DNA of 64,000 nt from NCBI GenBank assembly GCA_000613465.1, contig BAJA01000001.1:62001-126000 (forward strand), in the 5' to 3' direction. Under the pieces are notes generated by a model. The model was not told the DNA's origin, did not search any database, and saw only the letters and a program-made list of their open reading frames with translations. Of this stretch, positions 45,680 through 53,699 are shown piece after piece. Source of the stretch: Bacteroides nordii WAL 11050 = JCM 12987. Lineage in GTDB: Bacteria; Bacteroidota; Bacteroidia; Bacteroidales; Bacteroidaceae. How positions within the stretch are numbered: position 1 is the stretch's first letter; each line of letters begins with the position of its first letter. Made by a program: the position numbers and the translations under genes.

Positions 45680-45765
45680 CACAGATTATCGCAAAGTCAT
45701 GTAAATATCATTAATGTAGTCTTATTATAATCTGCGAAAATCTGCGCTTGTTTGCGTTTTAACAA
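45680..45765. repeat. Copy of the ATCTGCG hairpin repeat
   Basis: CACAGATTATCGCAAAG on the left and AATCTGCGAAAATCTGCGCT with TTTGCGTTTTAAC on the right form a loose inverted pair. Confidence 0.6.
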
Positions 45766-45881
45766 TCTTTCTACACACATGGTAGTAGAGGTGAGCTGAA
45801 TTGTTTCAAAGATATTGTAGATATTACAAGGAACCGAAAACTACATTTTACAGGTGAAATAAACATAAATTCCCGGCAACA

Positions 45882-46778
45882 TTAATTTTGTGAAATTCTG
45901 TATTCATTCGGTGCCACTCCGGTTATCTTTTTAAACAGGCTGCTAAAATACTGTACATTAGAGAAACCTAACTTATCTGCAACCAGGGCAGTCGTATTGT
46001 TCTTATCGGACAACATTCTTTTAGATGTCTCAAAACGTTTTTGCTGGAAATACTCATATATATTTTTCCCTGTCTCAAACTTTAACAGATCACTAAAGTA
46101 ATGAGGAGATAATTGAAGGTTCCTTGCACAATACTCAGCTGATGGTAATATGCCATTCATGAGTTTGCCAGACTGAACATATTCATCCCATAACAAGTCG
46201 GTTTTATTGATTATGAGTTTATTGGGTTCGTTGCGTGTGATGAACTGCCGTTCATAGTAACGAGTACAATAGTCTAAAAACAACTCGATATATCTCGAAA
46301 TAATTGTTTTAGTATGACAATCGATGGCATGTTGCAATTCTTCTCCGATATTGCATAAACATTCTATTATCTTTGTCTTTTCACGCAAAGAAAGATGTAA
46401 AGCTTCTTCCGGTTTATAATAAAAGAATGAGTAATTCTTTATATTTGCTTCCAATGAAGTGTGATAAAGTAAATCCGGGTGAAATGCCAGCAACCAACCT
46501 TTTTGAGAAAGTATCTTGTTTTTATCCGCCTTAAAGGATTCTCCCGGAGTAAGAAATATCAATGATGCATTGGAATAATCGTAATATTTACGCCCGTACA
46601 GGAAATCTTCAGCATGACCTTCTATCAATATGACTGTATAGAAGCCAAATTTAAGGGTACGTTGTTCCAAATTAGCTTTCGACAAATCAATGACACTTAT
46701 CAATGGATGAAGCGTTTTACATCCTAAACAGCAATTACATTGATGTACAGTTTCTATATTCAATATGTTTTTTTTCAT
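45882..46778 (-). CDS. AraC-family regulator 1 of 3, with an N-terminal Cys cluster
   Basis: 298 residues. The N-terminal cupin-like sensor domain runs to about 170, and the AraC DNA-binding domain from about 205 (YCARNLQLSPHYFSDLLKFE and VADKLGFSNVQYFSSLFKKI, ending GVAPNEYR). It is clearly paralogous to the next two genes (shared FHPDLLYHTSLEANIKNYSF-like and YCTRYYERQFITR segments). Unlike them it has QCNCCLGCKTLHPL where they have QYNKLYGLETMHPL, that is Cys at 14, 16, 17 and 20. This could bind a metal or sense redox state. It is the last of three tandem genes. Confidence 0.9.
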   Translation of the reverse strand: MKKNILNIETVHQCNCCLGCKTLHPLISVIDLSKANLEQRTLKFGFYTVILIEGHAEDFLYGRKYYDYSNASLIFLTPGESFKADKNKILSQKGWLLAFHPDLLYHTSLEANIKNYSFFYYKPEEALHLSLREKTKIIECLCNIGEELQHAIDCHTKTIISRYIELFLDYCTRYYERQFITRNEPNKLIINKTDLLWDEYVQSGKLMNGILPSAEYCARNLQLSPHYFSDLLKFETGKNIYEYFQQKRFETSKRMLSDKNNTTALVADKLGFSNVQYFSSLFKKITGVAPNEYRISQN

Positions 46779-46820
46779 AAAAACAGCCTATTTTTAGCAA
46801 AGACTACACTAAGTAGTTTA

Positions 46821-47729
46821 TCAAAGAACTATATCGTTTTGTGCCCTGTATTCATTAGGTGAACATCCGACGTTCTTTTTAAACAGACGTGAAAAATGTT
46901 GCGTATACTGAAATCCTAACTTATATGCAATCTGAGAAATTGGCTGATTGGTATTGAGTATCTGGTCTTTTGCATGATTGATTATTTTGAACACAATGTG
47001 CTGCTGGGCACTCTTCCCTGTCTCTTTTTTTATTAAATCACCAAAATAATTAGGCGAAAGAAAAACCTTATCTGCAAAGTATTTCACGGTGGGGAAACCA
47101 TTTTTTTCTGCATTTTGTTCCAGGAAATAATCATCCAGAAGATGTTCAAACTGTACAATAATGTCTTTATTAACTCCGCTGCGAGTGTTAAATTGCCGTT
47201 CATAAAAACGCATACAATAGTCAAGCAATAACTCTATGTTTTTAGCTATCAAAGTTTTGCTATGCTTATCTATTGCACGCTCTAACTCCATCGTGATATT
47301 TTTAAGGCAGTCCGTTATTATTTGCTGTTCAGCATGAGACACATGAAGCGCTTCACTTACCTCATAAGAAAAGAAAGAGTACGTATTGATGTTCTGCCCC
47401 AAAGATGTACCACGAATTAAGTCAGGATGAAACACAATACCTATGGAAGACGGTTGGACGTTTTCTTTCAATTCAATACCTATAACCTGTCCCGGCGCAA
47501 AACTAACAATTGTTCCTTCCTGATAATCATATTGTTTTTTACCGTATTTAAGATCTCCGCACTTCGTATGTTTCAAGAAGAGCGAATAGAAACCCATATT
47601 GATCCGGATATGATTCGGACGATTGGTTGCCTTTTTCAAATCTACAATTCCGACCAGCGGATGCATGGTTTCCAACCCGTATAACTTATTGTATTGATCA
47701 ATAGTATCAATCTTTATAATTTCATCCAT
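46821..47729 (-). CDS. AraC-family regulator 2 of 3
   Basis: About 302 residues from MDEIIKIDTIDQYNKLYG; an in-frame Met at 47777 would overlap the previous gene by 35 bp and lacks similarity to the paralogues. The sensor domain has FAPGQVIGIELKEN and FHPDLIRGTSLGQNINTYSF, and the DNA-binding domain VKYFADKVFLSPNYFGDLIK and AYKLGFQYTQHFSRLFKKNV. It starts 13 bp after regulator 3 ends, so these two are cotranscribed. No Cys cluster. Confidence 0.9.
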   Translation of the reverse strand: MDEIIKIDTIDQYNKLYGLETMHPLVGIVDLKKATNRPNHIRINMGFYSLFLKHTKCGDLKYGKKQYDYQEGTIVSFAPGQVIGIELKENVQPSSIGIVFHPDLIRGTSLGQNINTYSFFSYEVSEALHVSHAEQQIITDCLKNITMELERAIDKHSKTLIAKNIELLLDYCMRFYERQFNTRSGVNKDIIVQFEHLLDDYFLEQNAEKNGFPTVKYFADKVFLSPNYFGDLIKKETGKSAQQHIVFKIINHAKDQILNTNQPISQIAYKLGFQYTQHFSRLFKKNVGCSPNEYRAQNDIVL

Positions 47730-47742
47730 AATATGAAGTATA

Positions 47743-48660
47743 TCAAATAATTTGACCTTGTTGCGTTCTGTATTCATTGGGAGTACACCCTACGCGTTTC
47801 TTAAATAACCGACAAAGGTGCTGCGGATATTGAAAGCCTAAAGTATAGGCTATCTGACTAACAGTTTCATCCGTTTCGGTAATATGTTCCTTTGCCATTT
47901 CAATAACCTTATCCTGAATATGCTCTTGCGGAGTTTTTCCGGTTTCCTTTTTTACCATATCTCCAAAATAGTTGGAGGAAAGGCAGATTTTGTCTGCAAA
48001 ATATTTCACTGAAGGTAATCCTTCCTGCATGGGGAGTTTACTTAGGAAATATTCATTCAAAAGTTGCTCAAATTTCGTAAGAGCATCTTTATTTGCATCA
48101 CTGCGGGTAATAAACTGTCGTTCATAGAACCGCATGCAATAATTGAGGAGTAATTCTATATTCATTGCAATCAGAGCCTTACTATGTTTATCAATAGCAT
48201 GTTCCAGCTCAATGCTGATTTTCTTGAGACAATCCATAACAATCCCCTTTTCCTGATCTGAAAGATGAAGTGCTTCATTGACAGCATAGGAGAAGAAAGT
48301 ATAGTTTTTTATACTCTTTCCCAAAGAAGTGCCACGAATCAAATCGGGATGGAAAACAATACCATAAACTTCCGGTGTGATTTCATCTTCGATCATATCT
48401 ACACGTACAGCCTGACCGGGTGCGAAACAAACAATAGTCCCTTCCTGATAGTCATAAGATCTACGTCCATACTTAAGATCACAGCTCTTGGTCTGCTTTA
48501 AAAAAAGTGCATAAACCCCATAATTCATTTGGGTATGGTTAACTATCTTAGTTGCTTTCGTAAGATCTACAACACTCACTAACGGATGCAATGTTTCGAG
48601 TCCATACATGCTGTTGTACCGGTCTACACTTTCTAAGTTTACTATATTATCCATAGACAT
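47743..48660 (-). CDS. AraC-family regulator 3 of 3 (first in the array)
   Basis: 305 residues, closest to regulator 2 (both have the N-terminal YNxxYGLETxHPLV and the kinship segment YGxxxYDYQEGTIVxFAPGQ). The DNA-binding domain has VKYFADKICLSSNYFGDMVK and IAYTLGFQYPQHLCRLFKKR. It is the promoter-proximal gene of the array, with a -7 box at 48678-48685 and, further up, a perfect pair of the 14-bp boxes at 48724-48758. It faces the FMN-reductase/ADH operon. I infer that it binds the shared boxes. Confidence 0.9.
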   Translation of the reverse strand: MSMDNIVNLESVDRYNSMYGLETLHPLVSVVDLTKATKIVNHTQMNYGVYALFLKQTKSCDLKYGRRSYDYQEGTIVCFAPGQAVRVDMIEDEITPEVYGIVFHPDLIRGTSLGKSIKNYTFFSYAVNEALHLSDQEKGIVMDCLKKISIELEHAIDKHSKALIAMNIELLLNYCMRFYERQFITRSDANKDALTKFEQLLNEYFLSKLPMQEGLPSVKYFADKICLSSNYFGDMVKKETGKTPQEHIQDKVIEMAKEHITETDETVSQIAYTLGFQYPQHLCRLFKKRVGCTPNEYRTQQGQII

Positions 48661-48677
48661 AAGTATTTGAATTTTAG

Positions 48678-48685
48678 CAAAGATA
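48678..48685 (-). promoter_or_regulatory. -7 box of the AraC array
   Basis: TATCTTTG on the minus strand, 18 bp before the start codon of regulator 3. No TTTG is seen at -33. Confidence 0.55.
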
Positions 48686-48723
48686 TAAATAAAATATACA
48701 CTGATTCAGCGGAATTAGTCAAA

Positions 48724-48758
48724 TCTGTAATTTGGGTTATACTATCTGTAATTTGGGT
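48724..48758. promoter_or_regulatory. Perfect pair of AraC-type boxes upstream of regulator 3
   Basis: TCTGTAATTTGGGT at 48724-48737 and again, identical, at 48745-48758; 21-nt period. It points away from the AraC genes. A poor -7-like TAAAGTTG lies 37 nt after the start of box 2. The site could serve autoregulation. Confidence 0.7.
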
Positions 48759-48895
48759 ACATTTTTTTTTATGCTAACAGCTAAAGTTGATTTTGAAAGC
48801 CATTTTCTTCTGTAATCAGGGTTATCATACCTGAATAGAAATGAAACGGTTCACCACGGAGGACACGGAGAGCACAGAGATATTATTTTCTCTGA

Positions 48896-49001
48896 TGAAA
48901 CGCAGATGATCGCAAATGAACGCAGATTAAAAGACTGTAGTTCTTTATCATACATTTGTTTCTCTTTGCGAAAATCTGCGATCATCTGCGTTTCAATAAA
49001 G
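48896..49001. repeat. ATCTGCG hairpin repeat, inverted relative to the 40.05-kb copy
   Basis: Perfect 18-bp arms GAAACGCAGATGATCGCA and complement. The reverse complement of the whole segment matches 40044-40140 through most of its length, including the central GACTGT and GAGAAACAAAT-like words. Confidence 0.75.
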
Positions 49002-49049
49002 ATTTAAACTCTATGTCCTATGCTACCTCTGTGATGAAACCTCATACAA

Positions 49050-49116
49050 TCTGTAATTGAGGTTATATTATCCGTAATTTATCTACAAAGTATCTTCTCA
49101 CAACAGTGTATCTTTG
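49050..49116 (+). promoter_or_regulatory. AraC-type activator site and promoter of the FMN-reductase/ADH operon
   Basis: Box 1 TCTGTAATTGAGGT (49050-49063), box 2 TCCGTAATTTATCT (49071-49084), then -7 box TATCTTTG (49109-49116), 38 nt after the start of box 2. The -33 position reads CAAA, not TTTG. Confidence 0.75.
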
Positions 49117-49153
49117 TAACATAAAAAAACAACTAATTAAACGACCTGTCATT

Positions 49154-49699
49154 ATGAGTAAAAAAGTACTGATTTTATCATCCAGTCCGCGACGCGGAGG
49201 CAACTCTGACACACTCTGTGATGAATTCATGCGTGGAGCTATAGAAGCTGGAAATGAAGCGGAAAAAGTTTTTCTACGGGATAAAACGATCCACTATTGT
49301 ATGGGATGCAGTGTATGCAGCCAATATAAGAAACCATGCCCTCAGAAAGATGATGCAGCGGAAATCATTGCTAAAATGCTGGCTGCTGATGTCATAGTTC
49401 TTGGTACTCCCGTATATTTCTATGCAATGAGTGCACAATTGAAAACATTGCTCGACCGTTGTTGCGGGCCTTATACCGAAATGAAAAACAAAGAATTCTA
49501 TTTCCTTGCTACCGCTGCCGAAGGAAAAGAAGGGCTTGCCAGCTTAGAACATGTTTTCGATAATCTGATGGGCTTTATAGATTGTCTGGAAAATCCGGTA
49601 GTAAAAGGCAAAGTTCTTGCTACCGATGTCTGGCATGTAGGTGAGATAAAAGGCAATCCAGTCTTGATCGAAGCCTATGAGATGGGAAAACTAATTTGA
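49154..49699 (+). CDS. NAD(P)H-dependent FMN reductase (flavodoxin-fold)
   Basis: 181 residues from MSKKVLILSSSPRRGGNS; the in-frame Met at 49106 lies inside the promoter. The FMN-phosphate loop SSSPRRGGNSDTLCDEF, the Cys-containing YCMGCSVCSQYKKPCPQKDD and GTPVYFYAMSAQLKTLLDR place it in the iron-sulfur-flavoprotein-like/NADPH-dependent FMN reductase family. The cysteine spacing CxxCxxxxxxC could hold a cluster. It is the first gene of a two-gene operon with an alcohol dehydrogenase, 45 bp after a promoter of the shared AraC type. Confidence 0.9.
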   Translation: MSKKVLILSSSPRRGGNSDTLCDEFMRGAIEAGNEAEKVFLRDKTIHYCMGCSVCSQYKKPCPQKDDAAEIIAKMLAADVIVLGTPVYFYAMSAQLKTLLDRCCGPYTEMKNKEFYFLATAAEGKEGLASLEHVFDNLMGFIDCLENPVVKGKVLATDVWHVGEIKGNPVLIEAYEMGKLI

Positions 49700-49748
49700 T
49701 AGTGATATCTTCTTCCAAAGTACGGATTGATTACATTAAAATAAAAAT

Positions 49749-50801
49749 ATGGAAACAAAAACAGTAAAAGCATATGGAACGGAATCAGCAGAAACTCCGC
49801 TCCATAGTTTAGAGATTCAACGTCGTTCGCTTCTACCGAATGATGTGGAGATTGATATTTTGTATTGTGGTATTTGCCACTCTGATCTTCACTCCATCCA
49901 TAATGATTGGGGTGGAACTACTTATCCTATTGTTCCCGGACATGAAATAGTAGGACGTATTACCGGAATAGGCAGAGATGTAACTAAATTCAAAGTCGGA
50001 GATTTGGCCGGCATCGGTTGTATCGTCGATAGTTGCGGACACTGCGAACATTGTCACAACGGTGAAGAACAATATTGTGAAGAAGGTTGGACGGTTGTTT
50101 TTAATTCTCCCGACAAATATCTTGGAGGACAAACTTATGGTGGTTTTTCGCAAACGATTGTAGCCGATGCTAATTATGTATTGAAACTGCCTGAAACAAT
50201 TGATCTTGCAGCATCAGCTCCTATCTTATGTGCAGGAATCACCGTTTATTCTCCCTTGAAACATTGGGGAGCAGGACCTGGGAAAAAAGTAGGTATCATA
50301 GGTATTGGTGGTTTGGGCCATATGGCTATAAAGATTGCAAAAGCGATGAAAGCCCATGTAACCGTTTTTACTACGTCTCCCTCTAAAATAGAAACAGCCA
50401 AAGAGTTGGGTGCGGATGAAGCCGTGCTATCTACTGACGCGAACCAGATGGGAAACCTCTCTAAGTTTGATATGATTCTGGATACGGTTTCCGCACGACA
50501 CGATGTTAATATGTATTTGAATCTTTTGAAAGTAGATGGTAGCCTTGTATTGGTTGGCCTTCCTAATCAACCATTGGAAGTCGGTGCATTCAATATCGTA
50601 AATGGACGCAAAAGTTTTTCCGGTTCCAACATTGGTGGCATTGCCGAGACACAAGAAGTAATTGATTTCTGTGCAGAACACCATATCACGGCTCAGATAG
50701 AACTAATCAGCATTGACCAAATAAATGAAGCCATGGAACGTTTGGAAAAGAATGATGTCAAATATCGTTTTGTGATTGATATGAAGACAAAAGGAATGTA
50801 A
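49749..50801 (+). CDS. Zinc-dependent alcohol/aldehyde dehydrogenase (YahK/cinnamyl-alcohol type)
   Basis: 350 residues. The catalytic zinc ligands are in CGICHSDLHSIHNDW and PIVPGHEIVG, the structural zinc ligands in DSCGHCEHCHNGEEQYCEEG, and the NADP-binding turn in GIGGLGHMAIKIAKAM. Members reduce aldehydes to alcohols with NADPH. It lies 50 bp after the FMN reductase gene. With that partner it suggests detoxification of aldehydes or other electrophiles. Confidence 0.93.
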   Translation: METKTVKAYGTESAETPLHSLEIQRRSLLPNDVEIDILYCGICHSDLHSIHNDWGGTTYPIVPGHEIVGRITGIGRDVTKFKVGDLAGIGCIVDSCGHCEHCHNGEEQYCEEGWTVVFNSPDKYLGGQTYGGFSQTIVADANYVLKLPETIDLAASAPILCAGITVYSPLKHWGAGPGKKVGIIGIGGLGHMAIKIAKAMKAHVTVFTTSPSKIETAKELGADEAVLSTDANQMGNLSKFDMILDTVSARHDVNMYLNLLKVDGSLVLVGLPNQPLEVGAFNIVNGRKSFSGSNIGGIAETQEVIDFCAEHHITAQIELISIDQINEAMERLEKNDVKYRFVIDMKTKGM

Positions 50802-50871
50802 TCTATAATCAGATATCAACGGTAGTAAGAGGGTATCAAAAGTCTGAGAAAGCTATCAATATCTAACTTTA

Positions 50872-50953
50872 GAAACGCAGATTTACGCAAATTATCGCAG
50901 ATTTAAACAGGCTCATAATCTTTGCGTAAATTAGCGTTAATCTGCGTTTTAAT
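50872..50953. repeat. Copy of the ATCTGCG hairpin repeat
   Basis: GAAACGCAGATTTACGCAAA on the left and TTTGCGTAAATTAGCGTTAA followed by TCTGCGTTTTA on the right; the arms pair over most of their length. Confidence 0.7.
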
Positions 50954-51046
50954 GATAGTGAGTTTCACTTTTGGCACCCTCTTGCCATATCTTCAGATTC
51001 TCTTTTTATCCGGTTTTATAAGAAAAAGTGAATGTAAATATTACAA

Positions 51047-51113
51047 TCTGTAATTCGGGTTATGATGTCTGTAATTTGTCTACAAAGAATCTCTTTTCTT
51101 CCCCGTACATTTG
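51047..51113 (+). promoter_or_regulatory. AraC-type activator site and promoter of the hydrolase operon
   Basis: Box 1 TCTGTAATTCGGGT (51047-51060), box 2 TCTGTAATTTGTCT (51068-51081), 21 nt apart, and -7 box TACATTTG (51106-51113), 38 nt after the start of box 2. The -33 position reads CAAA as at 49086. Confidence 0.75.
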
Positions 51114-51164
51114 CAATATAAAAAATAGACAATCAATTCTTTATTCATTAAAACCCTAAGAGAT

Positions 51165-52193
51165 ATGAGACGAAACTTATTATTAGCAGCAACATCCCTT
51201 ACAATGCTCAGTACTACCCTCTCTTTTGCGCAAACCGACGCAGACAACTTCTATAAAAGTAGTACGGTAGGTACTGAGAAAGTAACCTTTCTCAATCAGT
51301 ACAAAATGAAAGTGACAGGCAATCTCTTTCTTCCCAAAGACATGAAAGAAAGTGAAAGATATCCGGCAATTATTGTAGGGCATCCTATGGGAGCCGTCAA
51401 AGAGCAGAGTGCCAACCTCTATGCTACGAAGATGGCCGAACGCGGTTTTATAACCTTGTCCATCGACTTATCTTTCTGGGGAGAGAGTGAAGGGGAACCA
51501 CGTAATGCAGTCCTTCCCGAACTTTATGCAGAATCTTTCAGTGCTGCAGTAGATTATCTTGGTACACATCCTTCTGTTAATCGTGAACACATTGGTGTGA
51601 TCGGGATTTGCGGTAGTGGAAGTTTTGCTATCAGTGCAGCTAAAATCGATCCGCGGTTGAAAGCCATCGCAACCATAAGTATGTACAACATGGGGACAGC
51701 CAGTCGTAATGGCCTGAAACATGCATTAACACTGGAACAAAGAAAACAGATCATTGCCGAAGCTGCCGAACAACGCTATGTGGAATTCTTAGGTGGGGAA
51801 ACGAAGTATACCGGTGGTACAGTACACGAACTAACAGAAAACTCCTCTCCGATAGAACGCGAGTTTTACGAATTCTATCGTACAGAACGCGGAGAGTTTA
51901 CGCCCGAAGGTGCAACATCACTGACTACTACACATCCCACATTGACAAGCAACGTGAAATTCATGAATTTTTATCCGTTTGCTGATATTGAGACTATCTC
52001 CCCCCGCCCCATGCTTTTCATTACCGGAGAAAATGCACACTCACGTGAATTCAGTGAAGATGCTTACAGTAAAGCTGCCGAACCGAAAGAATTGTATATC
52101 GTGCCCGGTGCAGGACATGTAGATCTTTACGACCGGGTAAACCTCATTCCATTTGACAAATTGGAATCTTTCTTCAAAGAATATCTGAAATGA
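51165..52193 (+). CDS. Exported alpha/beta-hydrolase (dienelactone-hydrolase-like)
   Basis: 342 residues with a signal peptide (ending near TLSFAQTDA). The domain starts VTFLNQYKMKVTGNLFLP. The nucleophile elbow is VIGICGSGSFAISAA, which carries both a Cys and a Ser at usable positions, as in YcjY-like hydrolases. The acid region is MLFITGENAHS and the catalytic His is in VPGAGHVDLYD. The substrate is unknown. It is first in an operon with a lipoprotein, a DUF3737 protein and a MalY-like lyase; the lipoprotein ATG overlaps its stop (ATGA). Confidence 0.87.
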   Translation: MRRNLLLAATSLTMLSTTLSFAQTDADNFYKSSTVGTEKVTFLNQYKMKVTGNLFLPKDMKESERYPAIIVGHPMGAVKEQSANLYATKMAERGFITLSIDLSFWGESEGEPRNAVLPELYAESFSAAVDYLGTHPSVNREHIGVIGICGSGSFAISAAKIDPRLKAIATISMYNMGTASRNGLKHALTLEQRKQIIAEAAEQRYVEFLGGETKYTGGTVHELTENSSPIEREFYEFYRTERGEFTPEGATSLTTTHPTLTSNVKFMNFYPFADIETISPRPMLFITGENAHSREFSEDAYSKAAEPKELYIVPGAGHVDLYDRVNLIPFDKLESFFKEYLK

Positions 52194-52750
52194 TGAAAAT
52201 GGATACGAATATAAAATATTATATTATAACTTCTTTTGTGGTACTGACATTATTGGTCAGCCTCACATCGTGTAGTACGGATGACCCTTTCCCGAGTCCG
52301 CCGGATACAACACAGCCTGCGCCTACTGTCGACCCTGACGAGTCAGATAATAACAATGATCCCAATAAACCAGGTAATAATGAAGAGGATAATTCTATGA
52401 ATAATAATCTTAAAATAAACATTGGTTCCACCTCGTTCAATATAACTCTGGAAGACAATCCAACAGTAACAGCGTTTAAGTCATTACTGCCAATGACAGT
52501 GAATATGTCAGAAATGAATAATAATGAAAAGTATTATTACTTACCGGAAAACCTTCCGACGGCATCTTCCAATCCTGGTAGAATCCAAACAGGAGATTTA
52601 ATGCTTTATGGTTCTTCATGTGTAGTACTCTTTTATAAGACATTTTCTACGTCTTACAGTTATACATGTCTGGGACGTGTGGACAATCCTGTGGGCCTGG
52701 CATCTGCTCTTGGTTCGGGCAATGTAACTGCCACTTTTGAATTACCATAA
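52190..52750 (+). CDS. Lipoprotein with a cyclophilin-like domain
   Basis: 186 residues. The lipobox is LVSLTSCSTDD, so it should be anchored by the Cys near residue 27. A Pro/Asp/Asn-rich linker of about 45 residues precedes a domain typical of the bacterial cyclophilin-like fold proteins (INIGSTSFNITLEDNPTVTA, TGDLMLYGSSCVVLFYKTF, YTCLGRVDNPVGLASALG). Such domains often stand near flavodoxins and reductases in AraC-controlled clusters. No isomerase activity can be claimed. Confidence 0.85.
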   Translation: MMKMDTNIKYYIITSFVVLTLLVSLTSCSTDDPFPSPPDTTQPAPTVDPDESDNNNDPNKPGNNEEDNSMNNNLKINIGSTSFNITLEDNPTVTAFKSLLPMTVNMSEMNNNEKYYYLPENLPTASSNPGRIQTGDLMLYGSSCVVLFYKTFSTSYSYTCLGRVDNPVGLASALGSGNVTATFELP

Positions 52751-52838
52751 TGGAAAGAAGATGCCGTCTGAAGAATAAAGAGTCGGCAAAATGCCTATAA
52801 AACAGAATTAGAATTATAAAATTAAAAACAATTGGAAT

Positions 52839-53686
52839 ATGGAAATAATTAAAAACACAGAATACGAAGGCGAACGCCTCTATTTGCAACACATGACTTA
52901 CAACTGGAAAATGTAACCATTCATACCGGCGAATCAGCATTGAAAGAATGCAGTAATATTATAGCTGTAAACTGTCGTTTCGAAGGTAAATATCCTTTTT
53001 GGCATACGAATGGTTTTATCGTGAAAAATTGTCTCTTTACGGAAGGGGCACGTGCCGCCCTCTGGTATTCTCAAAACCTTCATATGACCGACACTGTGGT
53101 AGAAGCTCCGAAAATGTTTCGCGAAATGGATGGGGTCAAACTGGAAAATGTACAGCTCCCCAATGCACTCGAAACCTTTTGGTATTGCCGCAATGTAGAA
53201 TTAAAAAATGTACAGATAGATAAGGCCGACTACTTGTTTATGTACGGTGAAAATATCCGTATTAAAAATTACAGTCAAAACGGAAATTACTCATTCCAAT
53301 ATTGCAAGAATGTAGAAATCCGCAATGCAGTAATCAATTCGAAAGACGCTTTCTGGAATACTGAAAATGTAACAGTGTACAACTCTGAGCTAAATGGCGA
53401 ATACTTAGGTTGGCATTCTCACAACCTACGTCTGGTAAATTGTAAAATTTCAGGAACCCAACCACTTTGCTATGCCCATAATCTTATTATGGAAAATTGT
53501 ATAATGGCTGATGACGCTGATCTCTGTTTTGAGTATAGCAGTGTACAAGCCACTATCAACAGTCCGGTACATAGTATAAAAAATCCACGTAGCGGGAGTA
53601 TCATGCAGAAAGTTACGGTGAAATTATCATCGACGAAAACATCAAAAAACCTGCTGACTGTGAATTACAACTATGGGACAATATAA
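52839..53686 (+). CDS. DUF3737 beta-helix protein (frameshifted near its start)
   Basis: The true start is the ATG at 52839 (MEIIKNTEYEGER). At 52877-52878 the reading has CC where CCC would continue PLFATHDLQLENVTIHTGES into the long ORF; as it stands the frame closes at 52916. The full protein would be about 283 residues. It consists of right-handed beta-helix-type repeats with Asn/Cys ladders (NCRFEGKYPFWHTNGFIVKN, YCRNVELKNVQI). The DUF3737 family is of unknown function. It sits between the lipoprotein and the MalY-like gene, in the same operon. Confidence 0.85.
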
Positions 53687-53699
53687 CCTGCTTTAGCGC

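Larger units (their letters stand above)
44908..45881. other. Intergenic region with two divergent promoters and a broken ORF
   Basis: About 970 bases. From left to right: the long leader of the AAA gene, with a palindromic TTGAACGTTGTTCAA near 45130 and a small TCCCGACCGGGA hairpin near 45180; the leftward promoter at 45273-45304; the rightward AraC-type promoter at 45344-45410; a broken short ORF; and a copy of the ATCTGCG repeat. Confidence 0.6.
48661..49153. other. Divergent control region of the AraC array and the FMN-reductase/ADH operon
   Basis: About 490 bases without a gene. It holds the AraC -7 box, a perfect box pair at 48724-48758, a weaker copy at 48809-48835 (TCTGTAATCAGGGTTAT), an ACGGAGGACACGGAGAGCAC repeat at 48854, an ATCTGCG hairpin repeat at 48896-49001, and the operon promoter at 49050-49116. 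Confidence 0.7.
50802..51164. other. Intergenic region before the hydrolase operon
   Basis: 363 bases. It holds an ATCTGCG-type hairpin repeat at 50872-50953 and the AraC-type promoter at 51047-51113. No gene is visible. Confidence 0.6.
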
